A stretch of DNA of 64,000 nucleotides from Antiquaquibacter soli (lineage in GTDB: Bacteria; Actinomycetota; Actinomycetes; Actinomycetales; Microbacteriaceae). The stretch covers positions 1,736,001-1,800,000 of the forward strand of contig NZ_JAUQUB010000001.1 in NCBI RefSeq assembly GCF_030580675.1, in the 5' to 3' direction. Shown one piece after another: positions 17,881 to 26,743 of the stretch (the first letter of the stretch is position 1; the number at the start of each line of letters is the position of its first letter). The position numbers and the translations under genes are program-made. The notes under the pieces are model-generated. The model was not told where the DNA came from. It saw only the letters and a list, made by a program, of their open reading frames with translations, and did not search any database.

Positions 17881-18765
17881 ATGGACTCCCGCTCGATCAC
17901 CGAGGACCTGGTGACCCGGCTCATCGCCGATCAGTTCCCGCAGTGGGCGCACCTGACCGTGCGCCGGGTCGAGCCCGGGGGCAACGACAACCGGACCTTC
18001 CGGGTAGGCGACGAGTTCAGCGCTCGGCTGCCGAGCGCCGAGGGATACGTCGCCGCCGTCGAGAAGGAGCACCGCTACCTTCCCCGGCTGGCGGCAGCTG
18101 TTCCGGTCGCGATTCCCGAACCCGTTGCGCTCGGCGAGCCCGGGCACGGCTATCCCTGGCCGTGGACGGTGAATCGCTGGATGCCCGGCCGCGACCTCCT
18201 GAGCGGGCCCGACATCGACCGGCGCGCGCTCGCCGCCGACCTCGCCGGTGTGCTCGTCGCCCTGCGCCGGGCCGACGCCGCGGACGGCCCGGCCGCCGGG
18301 GCCCACAGCTTCTTCCGAGGTGCCCCGCCCGAGTACTACGACGAGGAGACGAGGCGCCTTCTCGCCGAGTTGGGGGGCGTCGTGGCATCCGAGGTCCTTC
18401 GCGAAGCGCAGCGCGTCTGGGATGCCGCGCTCGAGTCACGGTGGGGACAGGCGCCGGTGTGGTTCCACGGCGACGTCGCCCACGGCAACCTCCTCGTCTC
18501 CGACGGTCGGCTCTCGGGCCTCATCGACTTCGGCACGAGCGGCGTCGGCGACCCGGCGTGCGACCTCGTCATGGCGTGGACCTACTTCGACGATGACGAC
18601 CGGCGGCTCTTCGTCGAGGCCGTCGACCTCGATGCGGGCACGTGGGCGCGCGCCCGTGGCTGGGCACTGTGGAAGGCGCTCCTCATCGCCCGGGAGCGGG
18701 GCATCCACGACTCGGGCGGCCTCCCGATCGTGACCCGGGTGCTCGCCGACCCGATCGCCGAGTGA
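17881..18765 (+). CDS. aminoglycoside phosphotransferase family protein
   Basis: 294 residues with the full APH signature: WFHGDVAHGNLLV (catalytic Asp and metal Asn) and LIDFGTSGVGDPACDL. The N-terminal GGNDNRTFRVG forms the nucleotide-binding loop and VEKEHRYLPRL the Glu-bearing helix. It is closer to the family norm than the kinase at 14.5 kb. The substrate is unknown and a resistance role is not implied. It is probably leaderless (TAGCCT, seven bases, ATG). Confidence 0.87.
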   Translation: MDSRSITEDLVTRLIADQFPQWAHLTVRRVEPGGNDNRTFRVGDEFSARLPSAEGYVAAVEKEHRYLPRLAAAVPVAIPEPVALGEPGHGYPWPWTVNRWMPGRDLLSGPDIDRRALAADLAGVLVALRRADAADGPAAGAHSFFRGAPPEYYDEETRRLLAELGGVVASEVLREAQRVWDAALESRWGQAPVWFHGDVAHGNLLVSDGRLSGLIDFGTSGVGDPACDLVMAWTYFDDDDRRLFVEAVDLDAGTWARARGWALWKALLIARERGIHDSGGLPIVTRVLADPIAE

Positions 18766-18779
18766 CGCCGCGCCGCCGG

Positions 18780-18785
18780 TAGAAT
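18780..18785 (+). promoter_or_regulatory. valS -10 box
   Basis: TAGAAT, about 70 bases before the valS ATG. The leader has no T-box core sequence, unlike that of ileS. Confidence 0.55.
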
Positions 18786-18855
18786 CGGGGGCAGTCCAAC
18801 ACTCAGGCACCTCACCAACCGACACGGTGCCGCACATATCGAACCGGAGACCCCC

Positions 18856-21429
18856 ATGCCGACAATTCCCGAGCGCCCCGCCCTCGAAGGACTCGAAGAG
18901 AAGTGGGGGGCGGCCTGGGAGGCCCAGGGCACCTACCGGTTCGATCGTGCCGCAGCTCTGGCTCAGGATGCGGCGGGCGGGGGGACCGTCTTCTCCGTCG
19001 ACACTCCCCCGCCGACCGCCTCCGGGAGCCTGCACATCGGGCACGTCTTCAGCTACACCCACATGGACCTCGTGACCCGGTTCCAGCGCATGCGCGGAAA
19101 GAGCATCTTCTACCCGATGGGCTGGGACGACAACGGCCTGCCGACCGAGCGCCGGGTGCAGAACTACTACGGCGTGCGCTGCGACCCCACGCTGCCCTAC
19201 GACCCGGATTTCGTTCCCCCGCAGCAGGGCGGCGAGGGGTCGAGCGGCAAGGCCGCCGACCAGGTGCCGATCTCGCGGCGCAACTTCATCGAGCTCTGCG
19301 AGGCGCTCACCATCGAGGACGAGAAGCAGTTCGAGGAGCTGTGGCGCCAGCTCGGCCTGAGCGTGGACTGGTCGCTCACCTACCGCACGATCGGCAACGA
19401 CGCGCAGGCCACGGCACAGCGCGCTTTCCTTCGCAACCTCGCCCGCGGTGAGGCCTACCAGGCCGACGCGCCGACGCTGTGGGACATCACGTTCCGCACC
19501 GCGGTCGCGCAGGCCGAGCTGGAGGACAAGGACCAGCCCGCGGCCTACCACCGTGTCGCGTTCCACCGCACCGACGGCCAGGGCGACATCGAGATCGAGA
19601 CGACCCGCCCCGAGCTGCTGCCCGCGTGCGTCGCCCTCGTCGCCCACCCCGACGACGAGCGATACCAGCCGTTCTTCGGCACGACCGTGCGCACGCCGCT
19701 GTTCGGCGTCGAGGTGCCGGTGGTCGCCCACCGCCTCGCCCAGAAGGACAAAGGCTCCGGCATCGCGATGATCTGCACGTTCGGCGACGTCACCGACGTC
19801 GTGTGGTGGCGCGAGCTCGACCTCCCGAACCGCACGATCATCGGTGCCGACGGCCGCATCGTCGCCGAGGCCCCCGAGGCGATCGCGACCGACGAGGCGA
19901 AGGCGCACTACGCCGAGCTCGCCGGCAAGACCGTGTTCAGCGCGAAGGGCCGAGTGGTGGAACTACTGCGCGAGTCGGGCGAGCTCATCGGCGATCCGAA
20001 GCCCATCACCCACGCGGTGAAGTTCTTCGAGAAGGGCGACAAGCCGCTCGAGATCATCTCCACCCGCCAGTGGTACATCACCAACGGGGCGCGCGACACC
20101 GCGCTGCGCGACCGCCTCGTCGAGGCCGGCCGCGAGATCTCGTTCACCCCCGACCACATGCGCGTGCGCTACGAGAACTGGGTCGGCGGACTCACGGGCG
20201 ATTGGCTGATCTCCCGCCAGCGCTTCTTCGGCGTGCCCATCCCGGTCTGGTACGAGCTCGACGAGAACGGCGAACGGGGCGCTGTGCTCGTGCCGAGCGA
20301 GGACTCGCTGCCGATCGACCCGTCGAGCGACGTTCCCCCCGGGTACACGGAGGCCGACCGGGGCATCCGCTTCGTCGGCGAGCTCGACATCATGGACACC
20401 TGGGCGACCTCGTCGCTCACCCCGCAGATCGCGGGCGGCTGGGTGACCGACCCCGAGCTCTTCGACCTCGTGTTCCCGTACTCGCTGCGCAGCCAGGGCC
20501 AGGACATCATCCGCACGTGGCTGTTCTCGACGGTGCTGCGCGCCGAGCTCGAGCACGGCTCGGTGCCGTGGCGCAACGCCGGGATCTCCGGCTTCATCGT
20601 CGACCCCGACCGCAAGAAGATGTCGAAGTCGAAGGGCAATGTCGTCACGCCGAAGGGGATGCTCGACGACCACGGCTCGGACGCGGTGCGCTACTGGGCC
20701 GCGTCGTCGCGGCTCGGAACGGATGCCGCATTCGACCCGCAGAACCCGAAGCAGATCAAGATCGGGCGCCGGCTCGCGATCAAGGTCTTGAACGCCGCGA
20801 AGTTCGTGTACTCGTTCCCCGAGGCGGCGGCGGGTGCATCCGTCACCGAGCCGCTCGACACCGACATGCTCGCCGAGCTCGCCTCGGTCGTGTCGACGGC
20901 GACCGACGCGCTGGAGTCGTTCGACCACGCGCGCGCCCTCGAGGCTGCGGAGCAGTTCTTCTGGACCTTCTGCGACGACTACCTGGAGCTCGTCAAGGAG
21001 CGCGCATACGACGCCGAGGGCGGAGCCGGCCAAGCGAGCGCCGTCGTGGCGCTGCGCACGGCGATCGATGTGCTCCTGCGGCTCTTCGCGCCCTACCTCC
21101 CGTTCGCGACGGAGGAGGTGTGGAGCTGGACCCACGAGGGCTCGGTGCACACCTCGGCGTGGCCGACGGCCGCCGAGCTCGGCGAGGTCGGCGCACCGAC
21201 CGGGCTGCTGCCCGCCGTGAGCGAGGCGCTCATCGGGATTCGCCGGGCGAAGACCGACGCGAAGGCGTCGCAGAAGACCGAGGTGGTCTCGGCCACGATC
21301 GCCGGTCCGGAGATCCTTCGGCTCGCCCTCGGCGACCTGAGCGCCGTCGGTCGCATCGCGGCCGCGACGTTCGTCGACGCCGAGGAGATCGCCGTATCGG
21401 ACATCGTGCTCGCCGAGGCGGCCGAGTGA
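18856..21429 (+). CDS. valS: valyl-tRNA synthetase (archaeal-like type)
   Basis: 857 residues. HIGH is PTASGSLHIGHVFSY (HIGH at 60-63) and KMSKS is at about 588-592 (RKKMSKSKGNVVTP). The editing domain has IETTRPELLPACVALVAHP. The sequence PMGWDDNGLPTERRVQNYYG and the lack of a long C-terminal coiled-coil arm match the shorter archaeal-type enzyme found in several Actinobacteria. It charges tRNA-Val. A GGAG site precedes the ATG. The stop overlaps the GNAT start by four bases, giving a valS-GNAT-small-protein operon. Confidence 0.95.
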   Translation: MPTIPERPALEGLEEKWGAAWEAQGTYRFDRAAALAQDAAGGGTVFSVDTPPPTASGSLHIGHVFSYTHMDLVTRFQRMRGKSIFYPMGWDDNGLPTERRVQNYYGVRCDPTLPYDPDFVPPQQGGEGSSGKAADQVPISRRNFIELCEALTIEDEKQFEELWRQLGLSVDWSLTYRTIGNDAQATAQRAFLRNLARGEAYQADAPTLWDITFRTAVAQAELEDKDQPAAYHRVAFHRTDGQGDIEIETTRPELLPACVALVAHPDDERYQPFFGTTVRTPLFGVEVPVVAHRLAQKDKGSGIAMICTFGDVTDVVWWRELDLPNRTIIGADGRIVAEAPEAIATDEAKAHYAELAGKTVFSAKGRVVELLRESGELIGDPKPITHAVKFFEKGDKPLEIISTRQWYITNGARDTALRDRLVEAGREISFTPDHMRVRYENWVGGLTGDWLISRQRFFGVPIPVWYELDENGERGAVLVPSEDSLPIDPSSDVPPGYTEADRGIRFVGELDIMDTWATSSLTPQIAGGWVTDPELFDLVFPYSLRSQGQDIIRTWLFSTVLRAELEHGSVPWRNAGISGFIVDPDRKKMSKSKGNVVTPKGMLDDHGSDAVRYWAASSRLGTDAAFDPQNPKQIKIGRRLAIKVLNAAKFVYSFPEAAAGASVTEPLDTDMLAELASVVSTATDALESFDHARALEAAEQFFWTFCDDYLELVKERAYDAEGGAGQASAVVALRTAIDVLLRLFAPYLPFATEEVWSWTHEGSVHTSAWPTAAELGEVGAPTGLLPAVSEALIGIRRAKTDAKASQKTEVVSATIAGPEILRLALGDLSAVGRIAAATFVDAEEIAVSDIVLAEAAE

Positions 21430-21863
21430 TCCGCGCGATCGAGGCGGGCGACCGGGATGCCTGGGGCCCGCTGTTCCGCGCCTACGGGGCGTTCTACGAG
21501 ACCGAGTTCTCCGACGAACTCCTCGACCGGGTGTGGGCACTGCTCACGACGAGCGGCTCGGGAATCGACGCACTCGTGGCGGAGCAGGACGGCGAGGTCG
21601 TCGGCTTCGCGCACTACCGGTCGCACCCCGACACCTTCACCGGGGGCCGCGACTGGTTCCTCGACGACCTCTACGTCGACCCGGATGCCCGGGGCGCCGG
21701 CCACGCGACCGACCTGATCCAGCACCTCAGTGCCCTCGCGCGCGAGCACTCCCCCGCCGGCACGCTGCGCTGGATCACCGCCGCCGACAATGCGCGAGCG
21801 CAGCGGGTGTACGACCGGCTCGCCACGAAGACGACCTGGGTGACCTACGAGGTGAGGCTCTGA
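21426..21863 (+). CDS. GNAT family N-acetyltransferase
   Basis: 145 residues from a GTG that overlaps the valS stop (GTGA). The acetyl-CoA loop is DPDARGAGHATDLI, preceded by FLDDLYV, and the C-terminal ADNARAQRVYDRLA is typical of the fold. The acceptor is unknown. Coupling to valS suggests steady low-level expression. Its stop overlaps the next ATG. Confidence 0.88.
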   Translation: MIRAIEAGDRDAWGPLFRAYGAFYETEFSDELLDRVWALLTTSGSGIDALVAEQDGEVVGFAHYRSHPDTFTGGRDWFLDDLYVDPDARGAGHATDLIQHLSALAREHSPAGTLRWITAADNARAQRVYDRLATKTTWVTYEVRL

Positions 21864-22090
21864 TGCAGCTCGGAACACGCTGGAGCGTCGGCGACGAGCC
21901 GCCCGCGAGACTGGAGGCGCCCGTTCGAGACGCAATCGCCTCGGTCGAGGCGGAGCTCGCGGGCATCGACACCGCGGGCTGGCGCTGGACGCTCACCTGG
22001 TTGGAGGGCCGACCGGTGGTCGAGCTCGACGACGGCACGGTCATCCGGGTCTCGCACGACGGCGACGTCGTCGTCTCGGTCGAGGAATAG
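21863..22090 (+). CDS. small conserved hypothetical protein
   Basis: 75 residues, acidic, with an amphipathic helix (LEAPVRDAIASVEAELAG) followed by beta strands (WTLTWLEGRPVVELDDGTVI). There is no signal peptide or membrane segment. It starts with ATG overlapping the GNAT stop (TGATG), so it is the third gene of the valS operon. I do not recognise the family. Confidence 0.7.
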   Translation: MQLGTRWSVGDEPPARLEAPVRDAIASVEAELAGIDTAGWRWTLTWLEGRPVVELDDGTVIRVSHDGDVVVSVEE

Positions 22091-22099
22091 GGCCGGCCC

Positions 22100-22116
22100 C
22101 GGCCCACCGCGGGCCG
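22100..22116 (+). terminator. possible terminator hairpin after the valS operon
   Basis: CGGCCC-ACCGC-GGGCCG, six base pairs, within ten bases of the last stop codon and without a U-tract. Confidence 0.35.
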
Positions 22117-22194
22117 ATCGTGCACAGGAGGATGGCGCTAGGACGCCGAGTGCTCTAGGGGCGGTGGAACGGGGCCGGGGCTGGATGCGCGCTC

Positions 22195-22431
22195 TCAGCG
22201 CACGCGCGCAGCGAGCAGCGCTGACTCGTGCTCCCGACGCTCGGCGGCCTCGGACTGCTGCCGGAGTCGCACGAGGTCGTCACGCGCGAGCTCGGCGCGG
22301 TCTGCTCGACGGCGAGCCCACAGCAGGGCCGCCATGCTCAGTCGCATGACGAGTCGGTCGATGCCGTGAGCCTGGGCGCGACGGCTGCGCGCGGAGTAGC
22401 TGCGGCTCGCGAAGGCGGGAGTTGCGGTCAT
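22195..22431 (-). CDS. small basic hypothetical protein
   Basis: 78 residues rich in Arg and Ala, with a probable long helix (RRADRAELARDDLVRLRQQ). No family is recognised. I prefer ATG at 22431, because GAGGTG lies six bases upstream; a GTG at 22440 would add three residues. It follows the winged-helix regulator on the same strand and probably shares its transcript. Confidence 0.55.
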   Translation of the reverse strand: MTATPAFASRSYSARSRRAQAHGIDRLVMRLSMAALLWARRRADRAELARDDLVRLRQQSEAAERREHESALLAARVR

Positions 22432-22458
22432 GTCTGTCACCTCTTCCTGGGTCTCAAA

Positions 22459-23091
22459 CTAGGCCCGACCACCGACGTTCCCGTCGGGGTCGAGAGGGGT
22501 CTCCGCTCCCCCGAGAACGGGGAAGGCGTTGAAGTGGAACTGCACCGGGCGGGAGCCCGGATCGTTGCGGCCGCGGAGGGGTTCGAGCGTCGCCTTGGCC
22601 CAGGCGTCCCAGGACTCGACAACGGCGGCGAGCTGCTCGCGAGTGAGTCGGAGGTTGGCGGTCGCGAGGGTGCCGGCGAGGATCCAGTCCATGTCGAGCT
22701 CCTCGTACCCGCGGTTGACGAAGTCCTGCAGGAGCACCGCGCGGTTCTGCTCCCACTCGCGCATGACGAGCGCGGATGCTGCGCGACCCGCCTCGCTGTC
22801 GGCGATGCCCTCGGGCGTCAGCGCGATTCCGCCCGGAACCCTCTCCCACCAGCGCTCGCGACCGGTGCCGCGGCCCTCGACCTCCCGGACGAAGCCGTGC
22901 TTCGCAAGCTGCCGGAGGTGGTAGCTCGTGGCGCCGCTCGATTCGCCGAGCTTGTCAGCGAGCGCGCTCGCGGTCGACGCCCCGTGCACGGAGAGGTGGT
23001 CGAGCAGCTGCACCCGCAGCGGGTGCGCGAGCGCCTTGAGGCTCACCATGTCGAGCTTGCGCTCGGCCATCGTCGGGGTGTCGTCGCTCAT
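22459..23091 (-). CDS. ArsR-like winged-helix transcriptional regulator
   Basis: 210 residues. The N-terminal 85 residues are a winged helix: LKALAHPLRVQLLDHL, SALADKLGESSGATSYHLRQ (recognition helix) and KHGFVREVEGRG. There is no ArsR metal-site Cys cluster. The C-terminal 120 residues are helical with several Trp and may sense a ligand or dimerise. The ATG lies six bases after TAGCTT. The promoter is covered by six TTGCAA-type repeats at exact 14-bp steps, so it probably represses itself. The target may also include the next small gene. Confidence 0.85.
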   Translation of the reverse strand: MSDDTPTMAERKLDMVSLKALAHPLRVQLLDHLSVHGASTASALADKLGESSGATSYHLRQLAKHGFVREVEGRGTGRERWWERVPGGIALTPEGIADSEAGRAASALVMREWEQNRAVLLQDFVNRGYEELDMDWILAGTLATANLRLTREQLAAVVESWDAWAKATLEPLRGRNDPGSRPVQFHFNAFPVLGGAETPLDPDGNVGGRA

Positions 23092-23092
23092 G

Positions 23093-23168
23093 ATGCAAAG
23101 CTACCATTGCAACCATTTCTTTGCAAGCATCCCTTTGCAACTGATTCTTTGCAGAGAAGTCATTGCCG
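23093..23168 (-). promoter_or_regulatory. six 14-bp-spaced TTGCAA repeats over the regulator promoter
   Basis: Copies start at 23093 (ATGCAA), 23107, 23121 and 23135 (all TTGCAA), 23149 (TTGCAG) and 23163 (TTGCCG), each 14 bases apart. On the minus strand the promoter is -35 TTGCAA (23126-23121), 17 bases, -10 TAGCTT (23103-23098), six bases, ATG. One repeat is thus the -35 box and another lies between the -10 box and the start codon. Confidence 0.85.
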
Positions 23169-23170
23169 AT

Positions 23171-23974
23171 CTACGCGCGAGCGATGAGCTCCCCGTGCGG
23201 CATCGCGAGCCAGCCGTCCTCGTCGTCAGCCCATGCTCGCCACGCCGTGCTGATGAGCTCGAGGTCGTTCTGCGTGGCGAGATACTTGGCGAGGGCATCC
23301 CCGGCGAACGCCGACTGCAGCACCCGGGCCTCCCACATGCTCCCCCACCACTCCCGATCGGCGGCGCCCGCGAAGTTCCAGATCGAGGCGGTCGTCTCGA
23401 CCTCGGTGAAGCCGGCCTCGCGCGCCCACGCCTTGAGTCGGCGCCCCGCATCCGGCTCTCCCCCGTTGGAGCGGTGCACCTTCTCGTACAGATCGATCCA
23501 CGCATCGAGCCCCGGCAACTGCGGGAACCAGAACGTCCCCGCGTAGTCGACGTCGCGCGCGGCGACGATACCCCCGGGTTTGGCGACGCGGCGCATCTCT
23601 CGCAGGACGGCGACAGGATCGGCCACGTGCTGGAGGGTCTGGTGGGCGTGCACGATGTCGAACGAGTCGTCGTCGAACGGCAGCGCGTAGGCGTCGCCCG
23701 TCACGAACTCGAGGGAGTCGCGCGAGAACTCACCGGATGCTCGCGCGATGACCTCGGCGGAGGCATCCAGCCCCACCACGCGCCCCGGAGCGAGGCGGTC
23801 GGCGAACTCGACTGTGATCGTGCCCGGACCGCATCCCACGTCGAGGAGGGAGAGCCCCTCTTCGAGGTGCGGTTCGAGGTATGCCGCCGAGTTGGCGATC
23901 GTGCGCCAGGTGTGCGACTTGAGGACGCTCTCGTGGTGGCCGTGCGTGTACTTCTCCGTGCTGTCGCGCTGCAT
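23171..23974 (-). CDS. class I SAM-dependent methyltransferase
   Basis: 267 residues of the Methyltransf_11/UbiE-like fold. SAM-binding motif I is LLDVGCGPGTITVEFADRL, the acidic residue of motif II is in VVGLDAS, and motif III region is FDDDSFDIVHAHQTLQHV. The C-terminal part (SNGGEPDAGRRLKAWAREAGF) resembles small-molecule methyltransferases. The acceptor is unknown. It lies upstream of the winged-helix gene, separated by the repeat array. A GATACT box is eight bases before the ATG, so its leader is very short. Confidence 0.87.
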   Translation of the reverse strand: MQRDSTEKYTHGHHESVLKSHTWRTIANSAAYLEPHLEEGLSLLDVGCGPGTITVEFADRLAPGRVVGLDASAEVIARASGEFSRDSLEFVTGDAYALPFDDDSFDIVHAHQTLQHVADPVAVLREMRRVAKPGGIVAARDVDYAGTFWFPQLPGLDAWIDLYEKVHRSNGGEPDAGRRLKAWAREAGFTEVETTASIWNFAGAADREWWGSMWEARVLQSAFAGDALAKYLATQNDLELISTAWRAWADDEDGWLAMPHGELIARA

Positions 23975-24010
23975 TCCCTGAGAGTATCGGCTCCCGAGCG
24001 GACCGCGGGT

Positions 24011-24016
24011 TAGCGT
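24011..24016 (+). promoter_or_regulatory. -10 box of the lipoprotein gene
   Basis: TAGCGT, then GGAGTG, then ATG at 24023. The six bases could also act as a Shine-Dalgarno sequence if transcription began further upstream. Confidence 0.5.
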
Positions 24017-24022
24017 GGAGTG

Positions 24023-24514
24023 ATGAGATCAGCGCCAGTGCTCATCCTGACCGCCGCGCTCCTGACGGGGTGCACGAGCGCCCCGGCACCCGCGCCCTCG
24101 ACGCCCGACCCTGCGCCGTCGGCGCCGTCCCCGGAACCGACAGCCGTCGCCCTCCCGGAGCTCGAGACCGTGCTCTCCCTCCTCGACAGCAGCGCTGACG
24201 ACTCGCGGGTACCCACCACCCGACTCGGGGTCGTCCTGGAACCCGGGCAGCCGCAGACTCTCTCGGATGCACGGGCGCAGGTCACGGGCAGCGCGGAAGT
24301 TCGAGTCGGATGCTCGTCGGTGGGAGGTGCACCGGTGACCGTGCGCGTCGAGATCGACGGCATAGACCGCGGCTCGTTCGACGTGGAGTGCGGCGAGGCG
24401 CCGAACGTCACCCTGGTGACCCAGGAGACCGCGTACGACATCGCCGGACCCTATACGTTCACGGTGGAGTCCGACGCCGCCGCGGTCATCGCCGTGGGCG
24501 TCGTGACGGGATGA
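24023..24514 (+). CDS. small putative lipoprotein
   Basis: 163 residues. The signal peptide ends in the lipobox LLTGC (Cys near residue 17), so the mature protein should be lipid-anchored. A Pro/Ala/Ser linker of about 25 residues follows. The C-terminal domain has two Cys (GCSSVGG and DVECGEAP), likely a disulfide, and is beta-rich. There is no recognised family. It is convergent with the peptide-import ATPase, whose stop is two bases away. Confidence 0.75.
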   Translation: MRSAPVLILTAALLTGCTSAPAPAPSTPDPAPSAPSPEPTAVALPELETVLSLLDSSADDSRVPTTRLGVVLEPGQPQTLSDARAQVTGSAEVRVGCSSVGGAPVTVRVEIDGIDRGSFDVECGEAPNVTLVTQETAYDIAGPYTFTVESDAAAVIAVGVVTG

Positions 24515-24515
24515 C

Positions 24516-26147
24516 TCAGCTCGCGAGCCGCTCCTGACGCCGCTGCGCCTGCAGCACCGGGTCGGGGACGGGGACCGAGGCGACCAGCCGACGGGTGTAG
24601 TCGTCTCCGGGGCGGGTCAGCACATCCTCGCGGTCGCCGTACTCCACGAGCCGGCCCCGCTGCATGACGGCGATCCGGTCGCACAGGCTGTCGACGACGG
24701 CGAGGTCGTGGCTGATGAAGAGGCACGCGAATCCGAGGGACGACTGCAGCTCGCGGAACACGTCGAGGACGCGGGCCTGGACCGAGACGTCGAGAGCGCT
24801 CGTGGGTTCGTCCGCGATGAGGAGCTTCGGTTCGAGAGCGACCGCTCGAGCGATGGAGACGCGCTGGCGCTGACCGCCGGAGAGCTCGTGCGCGTAGCGG
24901 GACATCCAGTCGCCCGACAGCCCGACGGACTCCAGCAGCCCCACCACTCGCTCGCGCAGTTCGCGACCGCGCACACCCAGGATCACGCTGAGGGGCTCGG
25001 ACACGGTCTGCTCGACGGTATAGCGGGGGTTCAGTGACGCGGCCGGGTTCTGGAAGACGACGCCCACCGTCCGGTGCATCGTGCGCCGCTCCGCCACGGA
25101 CGCGCCGACGACGTCGATCCCGCCCACGCGCACGTGACCGCCGCTGATCGGGGCCAGGCCGATCGCGCAGCGGCCGACGGTCGTCTTGCCGGATCCGGAC
25201 TCCCCGACGAGCGCCACGATCTCGTGGGGGCCGACGGTGAAGCTCACGTGGTCGACCGCGCGGAACGTGCCGCGAAGCCGGGAGCGGTAGTCGACGACGA
25301 GGTCGGCGACCTCGAGCACCGGAGCCGCCGGGTCGAGCGCGGTCGGCGAGGGTCGCAGCCCGATTCGGGGCACCGCCGCGAGCAGTTCGCGTGTGTAGTC
25401 CGCCTGCGGTCGCTCGAACAGCTCCACGGCCGTGTTGGTCTCGACGATCTCGCCCCGGCGCATCACGACGACGCGGTCGGCGAGGTCGGCGACGACGCCC
25501 ATGTCGTGCGTGATGAGAAGGATCGCGGTGGAGAGCCGGTCTCGGAGGCGCCGCAGCACCTCCAGGATCTCGGCCTGCACCGTGACATCCAGCGCGGTCG
25601 TCGGCTCGTCGGCGATGAGCAGCTCGGGTTCGCTCGCGAGCGCCATCGCGATCATGACCCGCTGGCACTGACCCCCGCTGAGCTGGTGCGGGTAGTAGCC
25701 GAGGCGTGACTCGGGGTCGGGGATCTCCACCTGGCCGAGGAGTTCGATGGCGCGGGCACGGCGCCCGGCCCGGTCGAGTGACGGGTCCTGCTGGCGCACG
25801 GCCTCCATCAGCTGGAACCCGATCGAGAAGACCGGGTTGAGCGCCCCCTGCGGGTCCTGGAACACCATCGCGACCCGTCGCCCCCGCACCGACCGCAGCT
25901 GCTCGTCGTCGAGACCGGACAGCTCGAGATCGCGGAGACGGATGCTGCCCGCCACCGTCGCCGTGCGGGGCAGGAGTCCGAGCACCGCCATGGCCGTCGC
26001 GCTCTTGCCCGACCCCGATTCGCCCACGAGGGCGACGACCTCGCCGGGCATGACCTCGAGACTCGCCCGGTCTACGGCTCGCGACGTGGAGCCATCCACG
26101 GTGAAGTCGATGCTGAGGCCGTCGATCGTGAGCAGGGGGTCGGTCAT
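24516..26147 (-). CDS. peptide ABC transporter ATP-binding protein, two fused ATPase domains
   Basis: 543 residues that join two complete ATPases of the DppD and DppF types. Domain 1 has Walker [13 protein letters not shown], signature [12 protein letters not shown] and Walker [13 protein letters not shown]. Domain 2 has [24 protein letters not shown] and [12 protein letters not shown]. It powers uptake of oligopeptides through the two permeases. It is the last gene of the seven-gene operon, nine bases after the GbsR/MarR gene. ATPase fusion is common in Actinobacteria. Confidence 0.93.
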   Translation of the reverse strand: MTDPLLTIDGLSIDFTVDGSTSRAVDRASLEVMPGEVVALVGESGSGKSATAMAVLGLLPRTATVAGSIRLRDLELSGLDDEQLRSVRGRRVAMVFQDPQGALNPVFSIGFQLMEAVRQQDPSLDRAGRRARAIELLGQVEIPDPESRLGYYPHQLSGGQCQRVMIAMALASEPELLIADEPTTALDVTVQAEILEVLRRLRDRLSTAILLITHDMGVVADLADRVVVMRRGEIVETNTAVELFERPQADYTRELLAAVPRIGLRPSPTALDPAAPVLEVADLVVDYRSRLRGTFRAVDHVSFTVGPHEIVALVGESGSGKTTVGRCAIGLAPISGGHVRVGGIDVVGASVAERRTMHRTVGVVFQNPAASLNPRYTVEQTVSEPLSVILGVRGRELRERVVGLLESVGLSGDWMSRYAHELSGGQRQRVSIARAVALEPKLLIADEPTSALDVSVQARVLDVFRELQSSLGFACLFISHDLAVVDSLCDRIAVMQRGRLVEYGDREDVLTRPGDDYTRRLVASVPVPDPVLQAQRRQERLAS

Positions 26148-26156
26148 GTCATCTCG

Positions 26157-26678
26157 CTAGGGTTTCGGGGTGCCGTCGCGCTCGGCCTTGGCGGCCTCCC
26201 AATCGACGAGCATCTTGCGGTGATACGAGATCACCCAGGTCATGTAGTCGCGCCCGTTGATGAGGCGCTGGCGGGCGTCGCCATCCGTGAAGCCGAGCTC
26301 GAGCCCGCGCTCCATGAGGTCGCGCTGCTTCTCGAGGAAGCGGCGCTCCCCCGCGAGCCAGCCGCCCCACACGTCGTTCTCCATGCGGAAGTAGTGGCTG
26401 CGGTCGCCCGGGATGGCGTGCCGGCGCACCCACCCGCCCTCGACGAGACGACGAGTGGTGGTCGAGACCGATCCGGCGCTCGCGTTGAGCACGGAGGCGA
26501 GGTCGGCCGAGGAGATGTACGGAGCGTCCATGATGAGGAGGTAGCCGAGGATGCGACCCTCCATCCGCGGGGAGCCGGCGGCCTCCCAGAAGAGCCCGAA
26601 ATCTTCAGCGAATGCTCTGCGAGCCGCCTCTTTCTCGTCGACGACCTCCGCCGTTGCCGCTGCATCGTCAGTCGACAT
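26157..26678 (-). CDS. GbsR/MarR-type transcriptional regulator
   Basis: 173 residues. The winged helix reads RMEGRILGYLLIMDAPYIS, SADLASVLNASAGSVSTTTR and LVEGGWVRRHAIPGDRS, the pattern of GbsR-like MarR proteins; a helical C-terminal dimer region follows. It sits inside the peptide operon between the serine hydrolase and the ATPase, so it probably controls this operon. The ATG at 26678 is chosen because it begins a normal N-terminus; the ribosome site is GGGG. Confidence 0.82.
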   Translation of the reverse strand: MSTDDAAATAEVVDEKEAARRAFAEDFGLFWEAAGSPRMEGRILGYLLIMDAPYISSADLASVLNASAGSVSTTTRRLVEGGWVRRHAIPGDRSHYFRMENDVWGGWLAGERRFLEKQRDLMERGLELGFTDGDARQRLINGRDYMTWVISYHRKMLVDWEAAKAERDGTPKP

Positions 26679-26743
26679 GCCCACCCCGTTCGAGTCTTCA
26701 GTGATTTCCGAAAACTCAGCATAGAGCAGCACTTCCGGGGCGC

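Noticed and set aside
14565-18765. Antibiotic resistance by the two APH-fold kinases
   Set aside because: The kinase motifs are present, but such proteins are common in Actinobacteria with other substrates, and no resistance gene context is seen.
18786-18855. A T-box in the valS leader
   Set aside because: The 70-base leader lacks the T-box core and any specifier stem; only a ribosome site is visible.
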